This document shows positions 1 through 12,101 of a DNA stretch of 64,000 nucleotides, piece by piece; the first letter of the stretch is position 1, and every line of letters starts with the position of its first letter. The DNA is from Fasciolopsis buskii (lineage: Eukaryota; Platyhelminthes; Trematoda; Plagiorchiida; Fasciolidae). A model generated the notes under the pieces. It saw nothing but the letters and a program-made list of their open reading frames with translations. It was not told the DNA's origin and ran no database searches. Location of the stretch: contig LUCM01007448.1 in assembly GCA_008360955.1 (NCBI GenBank), positions 62,001 through 126,000 of the forward strand, in the 5' to 3' direction. Both the position numbers and the translations under genes were made by a program.

Positions 1-1587
1 ACCGTCAAATCGGGGGGGAAAAACTTGATCACCACGCTTTCGACTTACTGTACCTACATGCAAGTCTCATCGTTCCTGATACAGCCCCAGTATTCGGTCA
101 TACATTACCGGGTTGACCGATTTGGTGAATGACAGGAATTAATTTCAATGCGAATACATTTGTATAGAAAGACTATCCCACCACAAGTAATGCTAAGATC
201 GACAGATGAAGTCAGTGGTTCGAAAAACAAGATAGTCGATCGGTCTTGACCTAGACGTTATTGAAAATTTTAGTGATTTAATGATAAGACCAATCAAGGC
301 AAACAAAAAGTTTTCAGTGGCATACACCAACTGAGAATTGGTTTGTCCAAGGAATCGTAAAAATTCGTAACGGAGACAATCCAAAATGTTGATGTGAATT
401 TGTCTGGTTCAGCGTCTAAAAGACAATTAAAATCCATCACCAAGTGGCAGATTGTTCAGTCGAATAGGAGGTTGTCGCCGAAACCATTTCCCATCCTCTC
501 GGGAAGGTATCCGCAATAAGACCCGTTGTGTTAGATCACATTTCAACTATGTATGTCATTCTAGTTGAATGTTGGAATGAGACCACCAAATCTCACGATG
601 GCATGTATGCGCTTTCGTGAGAACTGGCATAAAATGCGAATGGGGCAGAAAGTCTTTCATTTGTCCACTAGCCACGGGCGGTCTACGATTCGGACGTGAT
701 CACCGATCCGAGTAAACAAGACAATTTTGCTCGACACATTCACAACACGTGGACAAATCCATTTCCCATTGGACAGCGGTCCTAGTGGGTCTTAGTGAGT
801 CGACGAAGACGGTTGCTAATGTTTGTAGTTCGTAGTACGTTTCGATCTACCCAGGGTGGGGACTAGACGGGGCTGGTTGTAAACTCCCAAGCGCTCATTC
901 GTGACTCACCTTTTAGTCCGGTTAATTGGACACTCGCTGTCACACGATATTCGTCACGGAGCGTGTAAGAGAAATCACATCGATAGTTGCATCTTGTCTT
1001 CTAGTCCATTTTGTGTGTACTGGATACCCGTTTCGTCTTGTCTCGCTTCGTTTCTACACCGTTCTAGTTCGTCTATGGGTGGTCTTATTGGGCTGTAACT
1101 GAGATGTGATAGAAGAAATCACAACTGTTTCACACGTAATATGGGAATGCGATTGTTTTGCCGGTATAATGGGGACAAACATAAATGCGTTTCAATGAAG
1201 AGCGATCACATGAGTCGAAAATTTCTCGCGAAAAATTCTTCTGAAGACCATTAACAATGGTGAACAGCGGGCAGCAGACAAGAAATGTATCGAGATGTTC
1301 TATCGTTTAATTTTGCTTACGCGAAATTGATCTGAGAAACAACTAAACTGACTACTGAATCTACCTTGATGCACATACTCCCTTGTCTTGTACTTTGAGG
1401 TCATTCCATTTAGCATCATATTTGGGGGAATACAGACAATTGGCATTCATGTAACTGCGTTTTATCCACTTACGATTAACTGACCACTGATCTCATCCCA
1501 AGTGTACATGGTGAGATTTAAATAACAAACTAGATCAAATAAGAATGGAATATTTGTCCAACCATCCTTTGTCAGTTTCTTACTAGA
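1..1587. other. No feature recognised
   Basis: Open frames are short and unsupported. No repeat shared with the rest of the window was noticed. Confidence 0.5.
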
Positions 1588-1730
1588 ATCTCATTTGAAC
1601 CGTTAGGAACGTGAATGGATGGTAAGTCCATTTAAGAATCACGTGACCGACGAAAATCCTCCCACGAATCACCATGTGATTCTTTAATGAACTTACCATC
1701 CATTCACGCTCTCATTGATTCAAATGAGAT
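1588..1730. mobile_element. Foldback (MITE-like) element F1
   Basis: Arms at 1588-1645 and 1673-1730 are inverted copies of each other over about 58 bp, with roughly 12 mismatches. Both contain GTGAATGGATGGTAAGT, and the spacer is only about 27 bp. There is no coding capacity. This architecture fits a non-autonomous DNA element of unknown superfamily. A single-arm relative lies at 31846-31906. No clear target-site duplication is visible beyond a possible TA. Confidence 0.8.
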
Positions 1731-1774
1731 TATAGTAAAAATGGAATAATTTGGAATTAAAAATAAAGGTAGAA

Positions 1775-1793
1775 TTATATATATATATATATA
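1775..1793 (+). repeat. (AT)n microsatellite
   Basis: Short AT run directly upstream of the CTGATGAG repeat; a second run (1905-1927) follows it. Confidence 0.85.
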
Positions 1794-1795
1794 CA

Positions 1796-1890
1796 CTGAT
1801 GAGCGAGAATATCTGCAGCTCAGGTTGCATATTTTAGTCCTAGTTTGCATCGAAACGTCACAATAAATGTTATAACTCAGTCTGCGCCTT
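1796..1890 (+). repeat. Dispersed repeat next to TA microsatellite, copy 1
   Basis: TCCTAGTTTGCATCGAAACG, TCACAATAAATGTT and CTCAGTCTGCGCCTTCTCAC recur at 22795-22865. Both copies are followed by an AT microsatellite. The 5' end carries CTGATGAG (1796-1803) and then GAAAC (1852-1856). Confidence 0.7.
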
Positions 1891-1904
1891 CTCACCTCTA
1901 ATAT

Positions 1905-1927
1905 GTATATATATATATATATATATT
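1905..1927 (+). repeat. (AT)n microsatellite
   Basis: AT run at the 3' edge of the dispersed repeat, in the same arrangement as at 22875-22893. Confidence 0.85.
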
Positions 1928-1930
1928 AGA

Positions 1931-4030
1931 GACAAAACTGCGCCTCCGGAAAGCCGCTTGGTAGGTAAGATTTAATCAACCTGAGGGAACGAGCTTGTCT
2001 CTGCATACATTTTTTGCAAAGTCAGTGAAAGCCTTCCCTTGGCGGGCCGGGCACTTTTGGGCAACCAGCAAATTAGATGTAATAAAGTTTAGGTTGTCAT
2101 CCCAAAGTTTCGAGAAGAAACATGCGAACCATTAAGTGCATTTAGTCCATTGTCCCAATGACCCCGTTCTCATCACTCGCACCATGTCCCCTGCTGGTCC
2201 ACTCAACAAGATAGACCGGAACGGCCCAGTAAGGGGCCGGATGTGGTCCGTGTAGTTCTCTGTCCCATTCGTCCCGGTTGGCAGCCACTAACGGGATCAC
2301 TAACAGTCGAAATACTTGATGGTGTAAAATTAGCACCTTAGGTTCACCTATCACTAACACAATTTCGATTGAGGTCAGCTTCTATCCCCTCCTTCATGCG
2401 AAACCGCAAGTGAACTTATTAATCTACGAACGGAATTTTGGATCTCATCGTTGACTAATTTCATCATTCACTCACTTCTGGCTTTCTCCTGCTTCAGCAA
2501 TTGACCATCAGTGTTTTCATCTTGCTTCATGAATGTGGATCAACTCGTCAGGCGACCTTTTCTGAAAAAGGAGTTATAGTGTGCTCAGTAAACCTGATTT
2601 CACCGCACTAACTAGTCTCTTGCGCCAACTGGAAATCCTAGTTAACAAGTCGGATATAATTGGATGGGACATTCTGTGCAAGAAAGCTGTCACTAGTCAG
2701 ACTTTCGGGAGAACTATCTGCAACCAGAGAGGACCAAGTTAAACGACTGATTTCAAATCCACGTACTAGCTCGTATAACACGGAAACTTTTGATGGTATC
2801 GAGGTACCGAAATTCATGTGCACTCTACCTACAAGCACGGAATACTCCGTTCCACTGATCATACATATCAGCTTCTTACCAGTCTGTCACTCTTGCATAC
2901 ACAAACACACACACACACAGATTACTTCACCTTTAGGCTGAATGGCGGATATGACCCAGTTAGTATAGGACAGTGTCGCTGAGGTTGACTTAATTTCGAA
3001 GTGGGGCACAGATCTTCAAATCCGAGTTGTTTCTCAAGGAGTTTTTTGTATGTCGTGTCATTGGTGCTGTTCAAGTCTGATAACTTGTGAAGACGAAATG
3101 AGATTAGGAAGAAATTGCTTGTTTTTCTTTCATTCGATTATCTTGTTTTCCTAGTCCACCACTCCTTAAATAGATATAAATGACCACATTTTGCTATCCT
3201 TGAGCTGTGTTAGAAAAAGCTAAGTTGAATTTAGTCCTTTCGAATTGGTGGCATCCTGATCTGAAACTAGGAGTCCGGTTAACCGAAAGTAGCCAGAAAT
3301 GATAAGGCCAGTGTCGAATAATCTTGTCTCTAAGGGCATCCTCCGACAAGCATCAGGCTGCTTCCATGAGAACTTGGAAAAACTGGCTCGTATGAAACCT
3401 GATGGGGTGTTGCCCAATCATCCTGGGTAAACAGCTGTTCAGAATTTCGCAAAACTATTGGGAAATGTCATTCAGTCCACTTATTGAGATTTCGTCGTGC
3501 CTGGGGACAATTTTACGTGCGCACAACGAGGTGTACTAATCATTTATGCATTAGTCCGCAATCCGCGAGCAGAGGCAAGTTCTTACCCAACTCCGATTGT
3601 GCGTAACATAGATCCGAACATTTATGACAGTCACGAAATAGCACGGTAAACGGTAAAGGATGTTCAGTAGGATGGAAAATCCACTTACAGATTATGAACC
3701 TGGAAGTTGACATTCTGTGGATTTTGATCCGCTGGGTTGTTCGCCCCCTGCGGCATCGAATTTTGTAACTGAAACCAAGCTAACTTGTATCAATAAAATG
3801 ATGATTATGCAATCCTGGTTATGTGCTTACATGATTAACTTTCTGGGACCGCTTATGCGGCTGATCGGTGATGAGAGTATCCGGGTGCTAAACTGAAATT
3901 GACTGGTTCAACATCGATTAGTTTAGTGCGCAGGACGTGAGTGAGTTATTCATTTTCTTATCTGGCAAGTGATTCTTCTTTACACCTGAACTAGTTTCAC
4001 CGAGCTCCTTAAGTTAGAAGTAAAACTCTC
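1931..4030. other. No firm feature
   Basis: A plus-strand frame at 2690-2830 (LSGELSATREDQVKRLISN, then a GTATCG donor-like end) looks mildly protein-like but has no partner. Nothing else was seen. Confidence 0.4.
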
Positions 4031-4035
4031 CCCGT

Positions 4036-4066
4036 AGATATATATATATATATATGTATATATATG
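4036..4066 (+). repeat. (AT)n microsatellite
   Basis: AT/GTAT run. Confidence 0.9.
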
Positions 4067-4893
4067 CATGCAGTTTGCACTCGTGCTCTCAGAATTTCTT
4101 TCACTACTGGTGCTTAAGAGATGATCAATACCACTTGGAGATCCTAACAACCTCTGCAAACAATCCCACAGAAATTTCCCAGAATCTTGATGAAAGTCCA
4201 ATGGTTTACCTGAAATCGTGAATCGGTGTTCCATCAGTCAGTAAATCCCAAGCGTTAGAATATTACGAAAAATTAGAAAAGCGGTTTTGCGTCTGTTCTG
4301 TCACTCACTTGCACGTATCCATGGTGGTATCAGTTTTAATAGACGGATCTAATATTGGCTGAGTGTGAAACGAGAATTAATGCAGATGCTATCCAAATGT
4401 TTGAAATGCGAGCAATCTGATCAGTGACAAACGAGGGAATCGATTCATACGTGGCCAAAACTTGATCGATCATAGCCAATTGCGGTGCTGGATGCAGTTT
4501 TTTATCATGAAGAGGGGACAGTTATTTGGTGGGCTTGGATTACTACGGTGATTTTTTAGAAATCCTGAGAATGGAGACGGTGTCAAAGAGCAAGAAGAAA
4601 CTGCCGGTGAAATATGCACGATCTAGGATTCCGATTTGCGTGGTTTCCAACGTTGGTCTCACAGTTTTGTAACACAGAATTTCGACGATTTGCAAATATA
4701 TGACACCATCAATCTTTACGACAGTCAGCCCAGTGGGATATCAAAGAGCGCAGTTAAACAGAACAAGAACACACTGAAGCAATACAAAGCCGCAGCTAGT
4801 GATTCATTCTTGAATTTCGAAATACGAGACCCAATTTGCATGTGCGAAGTCATTAGACCCAGTTATCTGACCTCTTTTATCGACTAGATCAAG

Positions 4894-4916
4894 AGTCGTT
4901 GTTGTCGTTGTTATCG

Positions 4917-4984
<68 letters not shown>
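4894..4984 (+). repeat. (GTT)n microsatellite
   Basis: About 27 nearly uninterrupted GTT units after a short GTC-interrupted lead-in. The poly-threonine frame on the minus strand is an artefact. Confidence 0.95.
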
Positions 4985-5602
4985 CTAGGGGCTGCGGATG
5001 TTGTTATCGTCAGCACAAACTTCGTCTTCGTGGACTTCACACGTGTTCCACTTATCTCGTTATGTTTCCATGCCTTTTCCCTTAACCTCAAAAAATCAAC
5101 TGCAAAACAGAGCTGAAAATATGGATCAATTTACTTGGTAGGACTATTGAAAATGGAGGGTTTGTCTTCCGTACTGGATTTCATAACAGATTAAGAGCAT
5201 ACAGTTTCATGAGACCATTTAGCCATAAGCGGGAGTGTGAAGTTCCCTGATCATTTTTGCTCCAGTTTTTTTTTCTATTCCAGAGATTACTGTCCTCATT
5301 TGTTTGTCTTTCTGATAAGAGGTGATACTACTCGGTCAGTTTGTCCACCCCCCCCCCACACACACACACACAGTTCGTGCTTCATCCGAGTCATCATGAT
5401 AGGCCACAAACGGATTGAGTCTTTAAAAAGAACTGAGGTCACTCACGAACTTATCCAACTGAACAGACCCCTGAAGTCGCTTAGTTGACACAATTTCTCG
5501 TGATTCTGAAAGTGTTGTCGTTTTTATTTTTGTTGTTGTCGTCACTGGTGTTGGTGATGGTGATGGTCGTGGTCTTGGTGCTATTGCCCCCATCGTTTTT
5601 GC

Positions 5603-5628
5603 TGGTTGTTGTTGTTGTTGTTGTTGTG
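5603..5628 (+). repeat. (GTT)n microsatellite
   Basis: About eight GTT units inside a GT/GGT-rich stretch (5515-5650). Confidence 0.85.
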
Positions 5629-6011
5629 GTTCCGTCGAAGATGATGGTTTTGATATTGGCAGTGATTTAAGCGCGACAAAACAGTGGCGACGCGGCTTCC
5701 AAGGGGCAGGCCGAAAGTATTTTTCCTACGGAGTCGAATATTTCGGTTTCCCGTGCACGATAGCACCTAAGTGGAATCCTGCCTAGATGATTCACCTATA
5801 ATCTCCTCCGAAATTGGGAAGCGGAGATGAGGAGTTCGATGAAGTTGTCATTTGTTTAGCTGAATACCAGGAGCCTCGTAGCCGGATAACCTTGTTCCAT
5901 CAACCACTCGTGTTTGTCACATGAACGCCAAATGATTTGAAGTGGGTGTTGGAATTATTTTTGGGTCCGGTGTAATATACACACTTCGCGCGTGACACGT
6001 TTTGTCAAAAT

Positions 6012-6044
<33 letters not shown>
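6012..6044 (+). repeat. (GT)n microsatellite
   Basis: About 16 GT units ending GTGCGT. Confidence 0.95.
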
Positions 6045-6046
<2 letters not shown>

Positions 6047-7884
6047 CTGGGAGTTTTCAGACAAGTTCCAAGTCATACTTCCGTTGTCTTTTGATAGGTT
6101 CGCGAAAATCACCTTTCCGTAAACGTCATGAATGTTTATCCAATCCGTGGCGTGTGCATGTAAGTTCCCTTTTTATTATCGTTTTCCGTGTTATTTTTTA
6201 AAGTAGAATGGAAAATCCACTTAGGCACTATGCATCCAATAGTCACCTTCACGTGTCGGAATTGAACCGGAGCCTTCCTCTTACCGGTCAAATACTCTGC
6301 GTATGGGCTACCGTGGACGCAGCTCTAGGACGTAAATTAAAAAAGCCAATATCCAATTTTGCACGAACCACTATTCCAGTGACAGAGGAGCTAAGCTGCG
6401 TTTAGTCACTGGATTAGCTTGGTCGTTCACCTCCCAAATGGACGAATGGCACTGCCGAACAGGATTCGAAGGACGTTTCGATTAATCATCGGTTGTTTTT
6501 AGACGGGACGAGAAGCTAGGTGTTATGTAGGATATAGATTAATGTAATTCGATTCTTTTTATGCATCTAGACTCATTTTGCTCGAAGTATGCATTAAATC
6601 GTAAGCTCACACGCTGGTCGCGAAGTCCTATCGGCACTGTCGCGCATCTGTTAGACGTGGATGTTCGGTTGGTTTCTGAAACTTCACAAACCCCGTCTTT
6701 CTTCCCCTAATCCTTCACATGTTTTTCAATCAGTTTTGGTCTTTGGAATTTTCCATGCTCTAAAAAATGAACTGCTTCGAAAACCATTCGTGCTTCTCAC
6801 CATCATTACACTGGTCAGTAACGAGTCGCTGTCGCAATACATGTTTTGATTATGCAAGCGAAAAAGCAATTTGAGTAGTTACTAAGTTGTTACTCAGTCG
6901 ATAGTAGTCTGTCACCACCTCTTAGCAATACCTGTCCGGTTCACCGACGTGTCCGAAATGAAAATCTCAACACCGCTTTAAAGATATTTTCAGAATTATC
7001 CAATACTCTCACCAGACCAAATTAAGTAAATGATTTCGCTCAAATTCTGACGGAAAGTACAAATCATTTGCCCACCTTGTATTAAGAGTATGCATGTATG
7101 CTCACGTGATATAAGTCACTTTCTGGACCGGTAATAACGAAAACCGAGTAAGCTAATCGCGCTACAGCTCCGATTTGTTCTGACAGAATTATGACTAATT
7201 TCTGTACAATTCCGCAATACGGTAAGTGTAGCCTTTAATTCAAGGCGTATAAATACAGGTTATTTTCAAACATCAAGTCACACGCAAATGTTCATCTATT
7301 TTTCTGACTGGTTGTCAGGGCTCTTCGAGGAGAACCGGTGAAACGGTCATCTTTATCAAGGTTACAAGTATCGTTTCAGGAAGGCGAAGACAGATAGTAT
7401 GACCTCATCTTTTGCATGACATCCCCGTATACGACCTAAATCTGTAGTGGCATTTCCGGATGAACACCTTTCTCAGTTTAATACTGCAATATGAATGAAT
7501 GAGGAAAAGTGACTTATTTTCTGACCACCAACGCGCCCAATAAAATTAGGTTACTCCTACTTGACTGACAGCCCAATGGACGGTATCCCTTTCTCAGGAA
7601 CCGCCAAACCAGAGTTTTGTTTTCATCAGAGCTTACCCATGTTGAATCAAGGGTTTGAACTAAGGATTTTTACTTGAAAGGCGTCTACGTTACCGACTGC
7701 TCTAATTCTGACAGAAAGGGGTCACCCAGTTCAGCTTGTTCAAATGGCAGGCAGCAGTGTCTGATAGTTTCTAAAAGACACTGCAAACGTCTTGTTGACT
7801 CGGATCGAGGCTGTCGGACACTTCTGACTGTCAGTGGGATAAAATAGGAACGAACGTAACTCGGTGATGACGTCTAGCCTAGAC
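6045..7884. other. No feature recognised
   Basis: Unique AT-rich sequence with short frames only. Confidence 0.5.
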
Positions 7885-8010
7885 AGGATCTGATGACACA
7901 TTGGTAGGACACATGCTTTCCAGTCGAGGAGCCCGGGCTCGCCTTGATTGCGCTGGAAGGCTAACACCACTGATGAGCTCTAATAAGAACGAATCTCGAG
8001 GTTAGCGGTT
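7885..8010 (+). repeat. S3: tRNA-like repeat with decayed hammerhead motif
   Basis: GACACATTGGTAGGACACAT and GGAGCCCGGGCTCGCC resemble tRNA A and B box regions. Downstream, CTGATGA (7970-7976), GCTC, TAATAA, GAAC and GAAT follow in hammerhead order. One stem mismatch (GAAC for GAGC) and GAAT for GAAA break the consensus. GCTAAC (7960-7965) pairs with GTTAGC (8001-8006) around the motif. A tRNA-like promoter plus hammerhead is the known layout of the schistosome Sm-alpha SINE-like family. This copy looks catalytically dead. Confidence 0.55.
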
Positions 8011-8744
8011 CCTGAATGTAACGTCGTCCAGACGACTGAAGGTTAGTGCGTAAAGATTTTAGTCCGAAGGGCGATTGGTTATCCCTAGAAGCACTAATCT
8101 CAAGTTATTGATAATTAACTTTAAGCTATATATGAATATAGATCTTTTCGATTATTCATCACACTTTGCTACAGTTCCTTCCAAACTATCTTTTTTATTT
8201 CTGTCATCTTCCGGCGAATTCGGAACCCATGTAACTTCGAAGAAATCATATCAAACGCGAATCCAATTTGACCATGCCGTTGAGATTGGGTACCGCGTGG
8301 TGACAGTAATAATTGCGGTTAGTCATTGGGACGTCATTTGTCCCATCGAAACTAAAGTGAACCTTGGCTTGGTCAGGCGCTTCACCTGCATCCACGGCCC
8401 AAAGAAGCACATGGAATGGCTTACCCGAACCAAAGATATAATTATTATTGGAGGGGTCAATGGTTAGGGGCCAAACGAAGTCTAGTGCCAAAGAATGAAC
8501 TGATTAGGTAACTTCTAATTCCCTACAACTTAGCTATCACCATTAATGCAAATGAAGACGGTGAGAGATAAATCAACAATAAAAGAAGCAAACGGAAATA
8601 TGATCGGAATAACTGTGAGTTTTTTCGATTGTGTGCGAGTTCATTGCCGGTCGGGAGACAGCTTTCCCTTGTATAAACCAGGCGGTTCCCAGCGCAAAAG
8701 ATGTTACCCCGTTCATTTCCGTTTGCTCCCTTGGGTGCACACAG

Positions 8745-9076
8745 AAATGGAGTAGGACTCATCATGAAGAGTCATTTAAAAACTACGGGAAAACAGCATA
8801 CAAGTAACAGCGAGATTTTGCTTAACTGGCTAGATGAAACTCGTTGGCCAATGTTTCAGTCACTTTCCCGCGATGGATTAACAATGTGCTCATTGTGAGT
8901 CAGAAAGCATTGATTGCAGTTCACAAATTTGATCCCTTCTTCGTGGTTGGCAATGGCGAAGTGTTGCCAGCTTAAAACTCTCTTGTGCATTTTTTAGGAG
9001 GAATATTGCTAACATTCTTTTTGCGGATTTGAAGACCGAACATAATGCCAAGAGTACCGGTGGATCATCAGAATAG
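8745..9076 (+). CDS. Candidate 3' gene end, two exons (8745-8894, 8998-9076)
   Basis: Unidentified protein. Exon 1 follows a long pyrimidine-rich run ending GTGCACACAG and is open for 150 nt. It reads NGVGLIMKSHLKTTGK, then NSEILLNWLDETRWPMFQSL and SRDGLTMCS, and ends at GTGAGT. Exon 2 follows GTGCATTTTTTAG, reads LRNIANILFADLKTEHNAK then STGGSSE, and stops with TAG. The phases match (TT joined to G). The intron is 103 bp. An ATTAAA polyadenylation-type signal lies at 9126-9131. No domain is recognised and no upstream exon was joined with confidence. Short splice-flanked frames do occur by chance, so transcript evidence is decisive. Confidence 0.4.
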
Positions 9077-9957
9077 AAGGATCACTCTCTTAGGACAGGG
9101 TAAGGAGACAGGCATAAGATCTAGGATTAAAAGTTCAATGAGCTTAGCTGCCTTGAAATTTCGCACACTATGCCAAATGGGCAACAAGCATCCCTAACTG
9201 GGATTCTGGGAACTTTGCAAACTTCGTCATGAAAATCTCCACACAACTCCCCCCCCCCGTACACACACACCCCTTCATGAACACTCTTCGAAGCTTAGAG
9301 GCGAATTCTGTCTCACTCTTCGCCGTCCTCGCGTCAGATGAACCGATTTCAAGCGCTCTTGTTCATACCGGTTTGGGAATTGGTTTGAGTACAAGTTGAG
9401 TGCGCGAATTGGGTGTGCTTAGTTAGTCCGGAACTCAGCCAGCAATAGCTTTTTTGCACAACCCGGTTAGTTTTCTTTATGTCAACGGGATGTGGCTGAT
9501 TCGTCGTTGAAATGTATGTGAATTGTATCTGAAAGCATGGTATCAACAAAGCTCCAGTCATCATTTATTCAGTTCACCGCGATATGCTTTGCCGACATTA
9601 ACCATCGATAGGGCTGTGTATTTTACATACCAGTGCATCCATGAGCCAATCGTTTCACCATATGGTCCTATTCTATTCACCATTTCTCTGATACTATGCT
9701 GTCTGCTTTTCAAAAGAAACTTGTCAGCCAATCACTCGTCAACAAGTTGTTATGCGGTTCACCTAATCATATTCGTCCATCAGGTTGGACGATCAATAAC
9801 AATGGCATATATGTCCATGCTTTCGAATTTATACCGTATAAAGTGTTCCTTTCTCGGTTAAATTCTAACGCAGTTTACTTATTTGGTCATAATAATTTCC
9901 TAGTGGGAATCGGATAATGCACAAAGTATTACATAAAACAATACGATAGAGGCTCTG

Positions 9958-9995
9958 TACAACTGTTTCATCCCTGTTGGGAATCATCAGCGGCA
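9958..9995 (-). repeat. Inverted S1 fragment
   Basis: AACTGTTTCATCCCTGTTGG followed by GAATCATCAGC is the reverse complement of the S1 hairpin segment. It lies about 200 bp upstream of the plus-strand S1 copy, so the locus holds two S1 pieces in opposite orientation. Confidence 0.6.
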
Positions 9996-10162
9996 GCCAA
10001 GCTCTGTAGGTTATATCCAAAGCCTTCGTCATACTTAGGCTACCAGCAGAAATATCATCGATTACCGGGGGTTGATTGCTTCGTGTTAGCCCTCCGTGGC
10101 CGTGCAAATCAGTGACGAATAGGTGTAACATCATTATGTGATGAATTTCAGCAAACCGTTGA

Positions 10163-10345
10163 CAGTCTGCCCTGCAGCATAACAGCTAATGCGTTCGACT
10201 CAAAATCGTTCGTTCATGGTTTGCATCCCAGTTCGGGCTGATGATTCCTAAGAAGGATTGAAACAGCTGCGCAGTGCTTCCATGGTTTCTTAATGGTGAG
10301 TTGAGCGACGATATCACGTGGTGAATTAATTCATGAGATAAAACA
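10163..10345 (+). repeat. S1 family, tRNA-derived repeat
   Basis: It aligns with 20018-20205: AGTCTGCCCTGCAGCATAA, GCGTTCGACTCA, GGTTTGCATCCCAG, CTGATGATTCCTAAGAAGGA, TTGAAACAGCTGCGCAGTGC, and the tail CACGTGGTGAATTAATTCAT. About 140 bp upstream (10015-10162) also matches 11955-12101, so the unit copied in these two places is longer than in the 20 kb copy. Confidence 0.75.
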
Positions 10346-10540
10346 ATTTGCTGTATGGACATATGACATTTAAGTTAAATTTGGCTGGCTGAGGTACCAT
10401 CCAAAAATGAATTAGCTACGGGATCTTCCTTAAGGTCCTCGTCGCAGAACCGGAAAATGTTGTCGTTTGAGCAAATCAACAGTCTGACGTTTCACAAACA
10501 ATATATCTATCTAACATATACTATCTAATATGCGTTGCAG

Positions 10541-10770
10541 ATTCCACCATAGACCCTTGGGATATGATGCAGAACTCTAGTCGTGTTCACGAAGACATGA
10601 AATTAACTTTGGAAATGGGATCTGTAGATGACCTGTCATTCTTGTCATTTCGCCAGGACAGGTCATTCAAACGTTCAATCAATCAAAAAATAAAACGCGG
10701 ACTGGGTAATACAAACAGCAACAAAGTTCTGTTCCAACATACCTCGGAAGGAAACTTATTCACTATTTAA
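10541..10770 (+). CDS. Candidate terminal exon
   Basis: It is preceded by a good acceptor (ATATGCGTTGCAG) and open for 76 codons from the second complete codon. The frame reads STIDPWDMMQNSSRVHEDMK, LTLEMGSVDDLSFLSFRQDR, SFKRSINQKIKRGLGN and HTSEGNLFTI, then TAA. AATAAA follows at 10831-10836, about 60 bases after the stop. Its start needs a preceding exon ending after one base of a codon. The exon at 8745-8894 ends after two bases, so they do not join directly. The hydrophilic, charged composition would suit a cytoplasmic tail, but that is inference. No family is recognised. Confidence 0.4.
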
Positions 10771-10849
10771 TTAACAAAGCCTTCATGATATGCATGATAG
10801 ACACAAATGAAGATAAATTCATAGGGAAGAAATAAACATTTCTGCAGAA

Positions 10850-11954
10850 CGGCTATCTTGAAATTTTTAATATGAAAAATGTGGACTTAACCAGAAATAA
10901 AGCTAGGTTTTGAACAGTTAGGAAATAAGCAGAAAACATAACCATTGTATAAAGGAAGTATTGTAGCAGATGAGTTAAATGAAACAGCTTCAAATGGTAG
11001 TCAGGAATCAAGTTTTTGTTCATATATCGACCGCCTCTCCTTTTACATGCCTAAGACAGATTGCCAAATGATTCAACTTCCTACAGAGTACACCGATCCA
11101 TTTGCCATTGCAGGTTAAATAATGCGGCCCGAAACAGAAGATGGTCCGAAGATATATTGGGAACATCACCCGAGCTGATTGAACAAAGGACCGACAAAGA
11201 ACAGACAAACGAGAATCAACACGCACTTGACAGAATCGGATCATTTGATCAACACGAATGAAGCCTTCTGCCTCGTTTACACTACTGAAAGTACAAGGAA
11301 AGTTAAAGGTTTCATTCTACCCATTTCCGTTAAGATTGCAACTCATTTGAGTAGTGCTTCTCTGTGGTCCCAAAAACAACAACCGAGATCTCTCAATCTG
11401 GCTTGAGCATCCGAAAAAACAATACTAGCTGAAATTGACCCGACTTACATCGATGTACACTATCTATCACGGAACCGACTGTGCAGGATCTACGCAGACA
11501 AATCATTCAAACTGATACTCACTTTATTGTCATCGTTTTTTTCGATTACTATGTCCGAATATCTGTGAAAGATGTTATGCTTAGCCACTTTTGAAGTGGT
11601 GAAAACAAGCTCGTTTATCATCGTGTTTTTTTCCATTGCTAAAAAAAGGTTTCGGAATAGTTGAGAGACGACTGGGTCAGCTTTTGTGTTTGTTGTCTGC
11701 AAACCGCGCTTGGCTATTGATGAACTTGTATTCCGCTTTAACAGGCCATGACGAAACTACTCCGTCATCGTTCTTGACCGCCACTTCTAGGTGAGCTCGA
11801 ATGTCTGTTTTGAAAGCCGACGACTCGTCGATTTATGCAGCATTGCAATCGTATGCAAACTGATGGTCAGTTGAACGTTAACATGGCGGATAATTTCGTA
11901 AAAGCAATCTTCTACTACTAACGCATTCCAAGTAATCAAGCTATGTAAGTCATG
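10850..11954. other. No feature recognised
   Basis: Unique AT-rich sequence between the 10.5 kb candidate exon and the S1-related repeat. Confidence 0.5.
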
Positions 11955-12101
11955 TTTAAAGCATTCGTCCTACCTCGACTAGCTGCAGGGAAGTAATCTA
12001 TCAGTGTTGGTCGACTGCTTTGCGCTAGCAGCTCGTGGCCATGCAAATCAGTAACGGATAGAAGCAACATCATCTTGTTTTGAAGTACAGCAAACCGTTG
12101 G

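Noticed and set aside
4804..5091. Poly-threonine open frame
   Set aside because: Product of the (GTT)n microsatellite on the minus strand.
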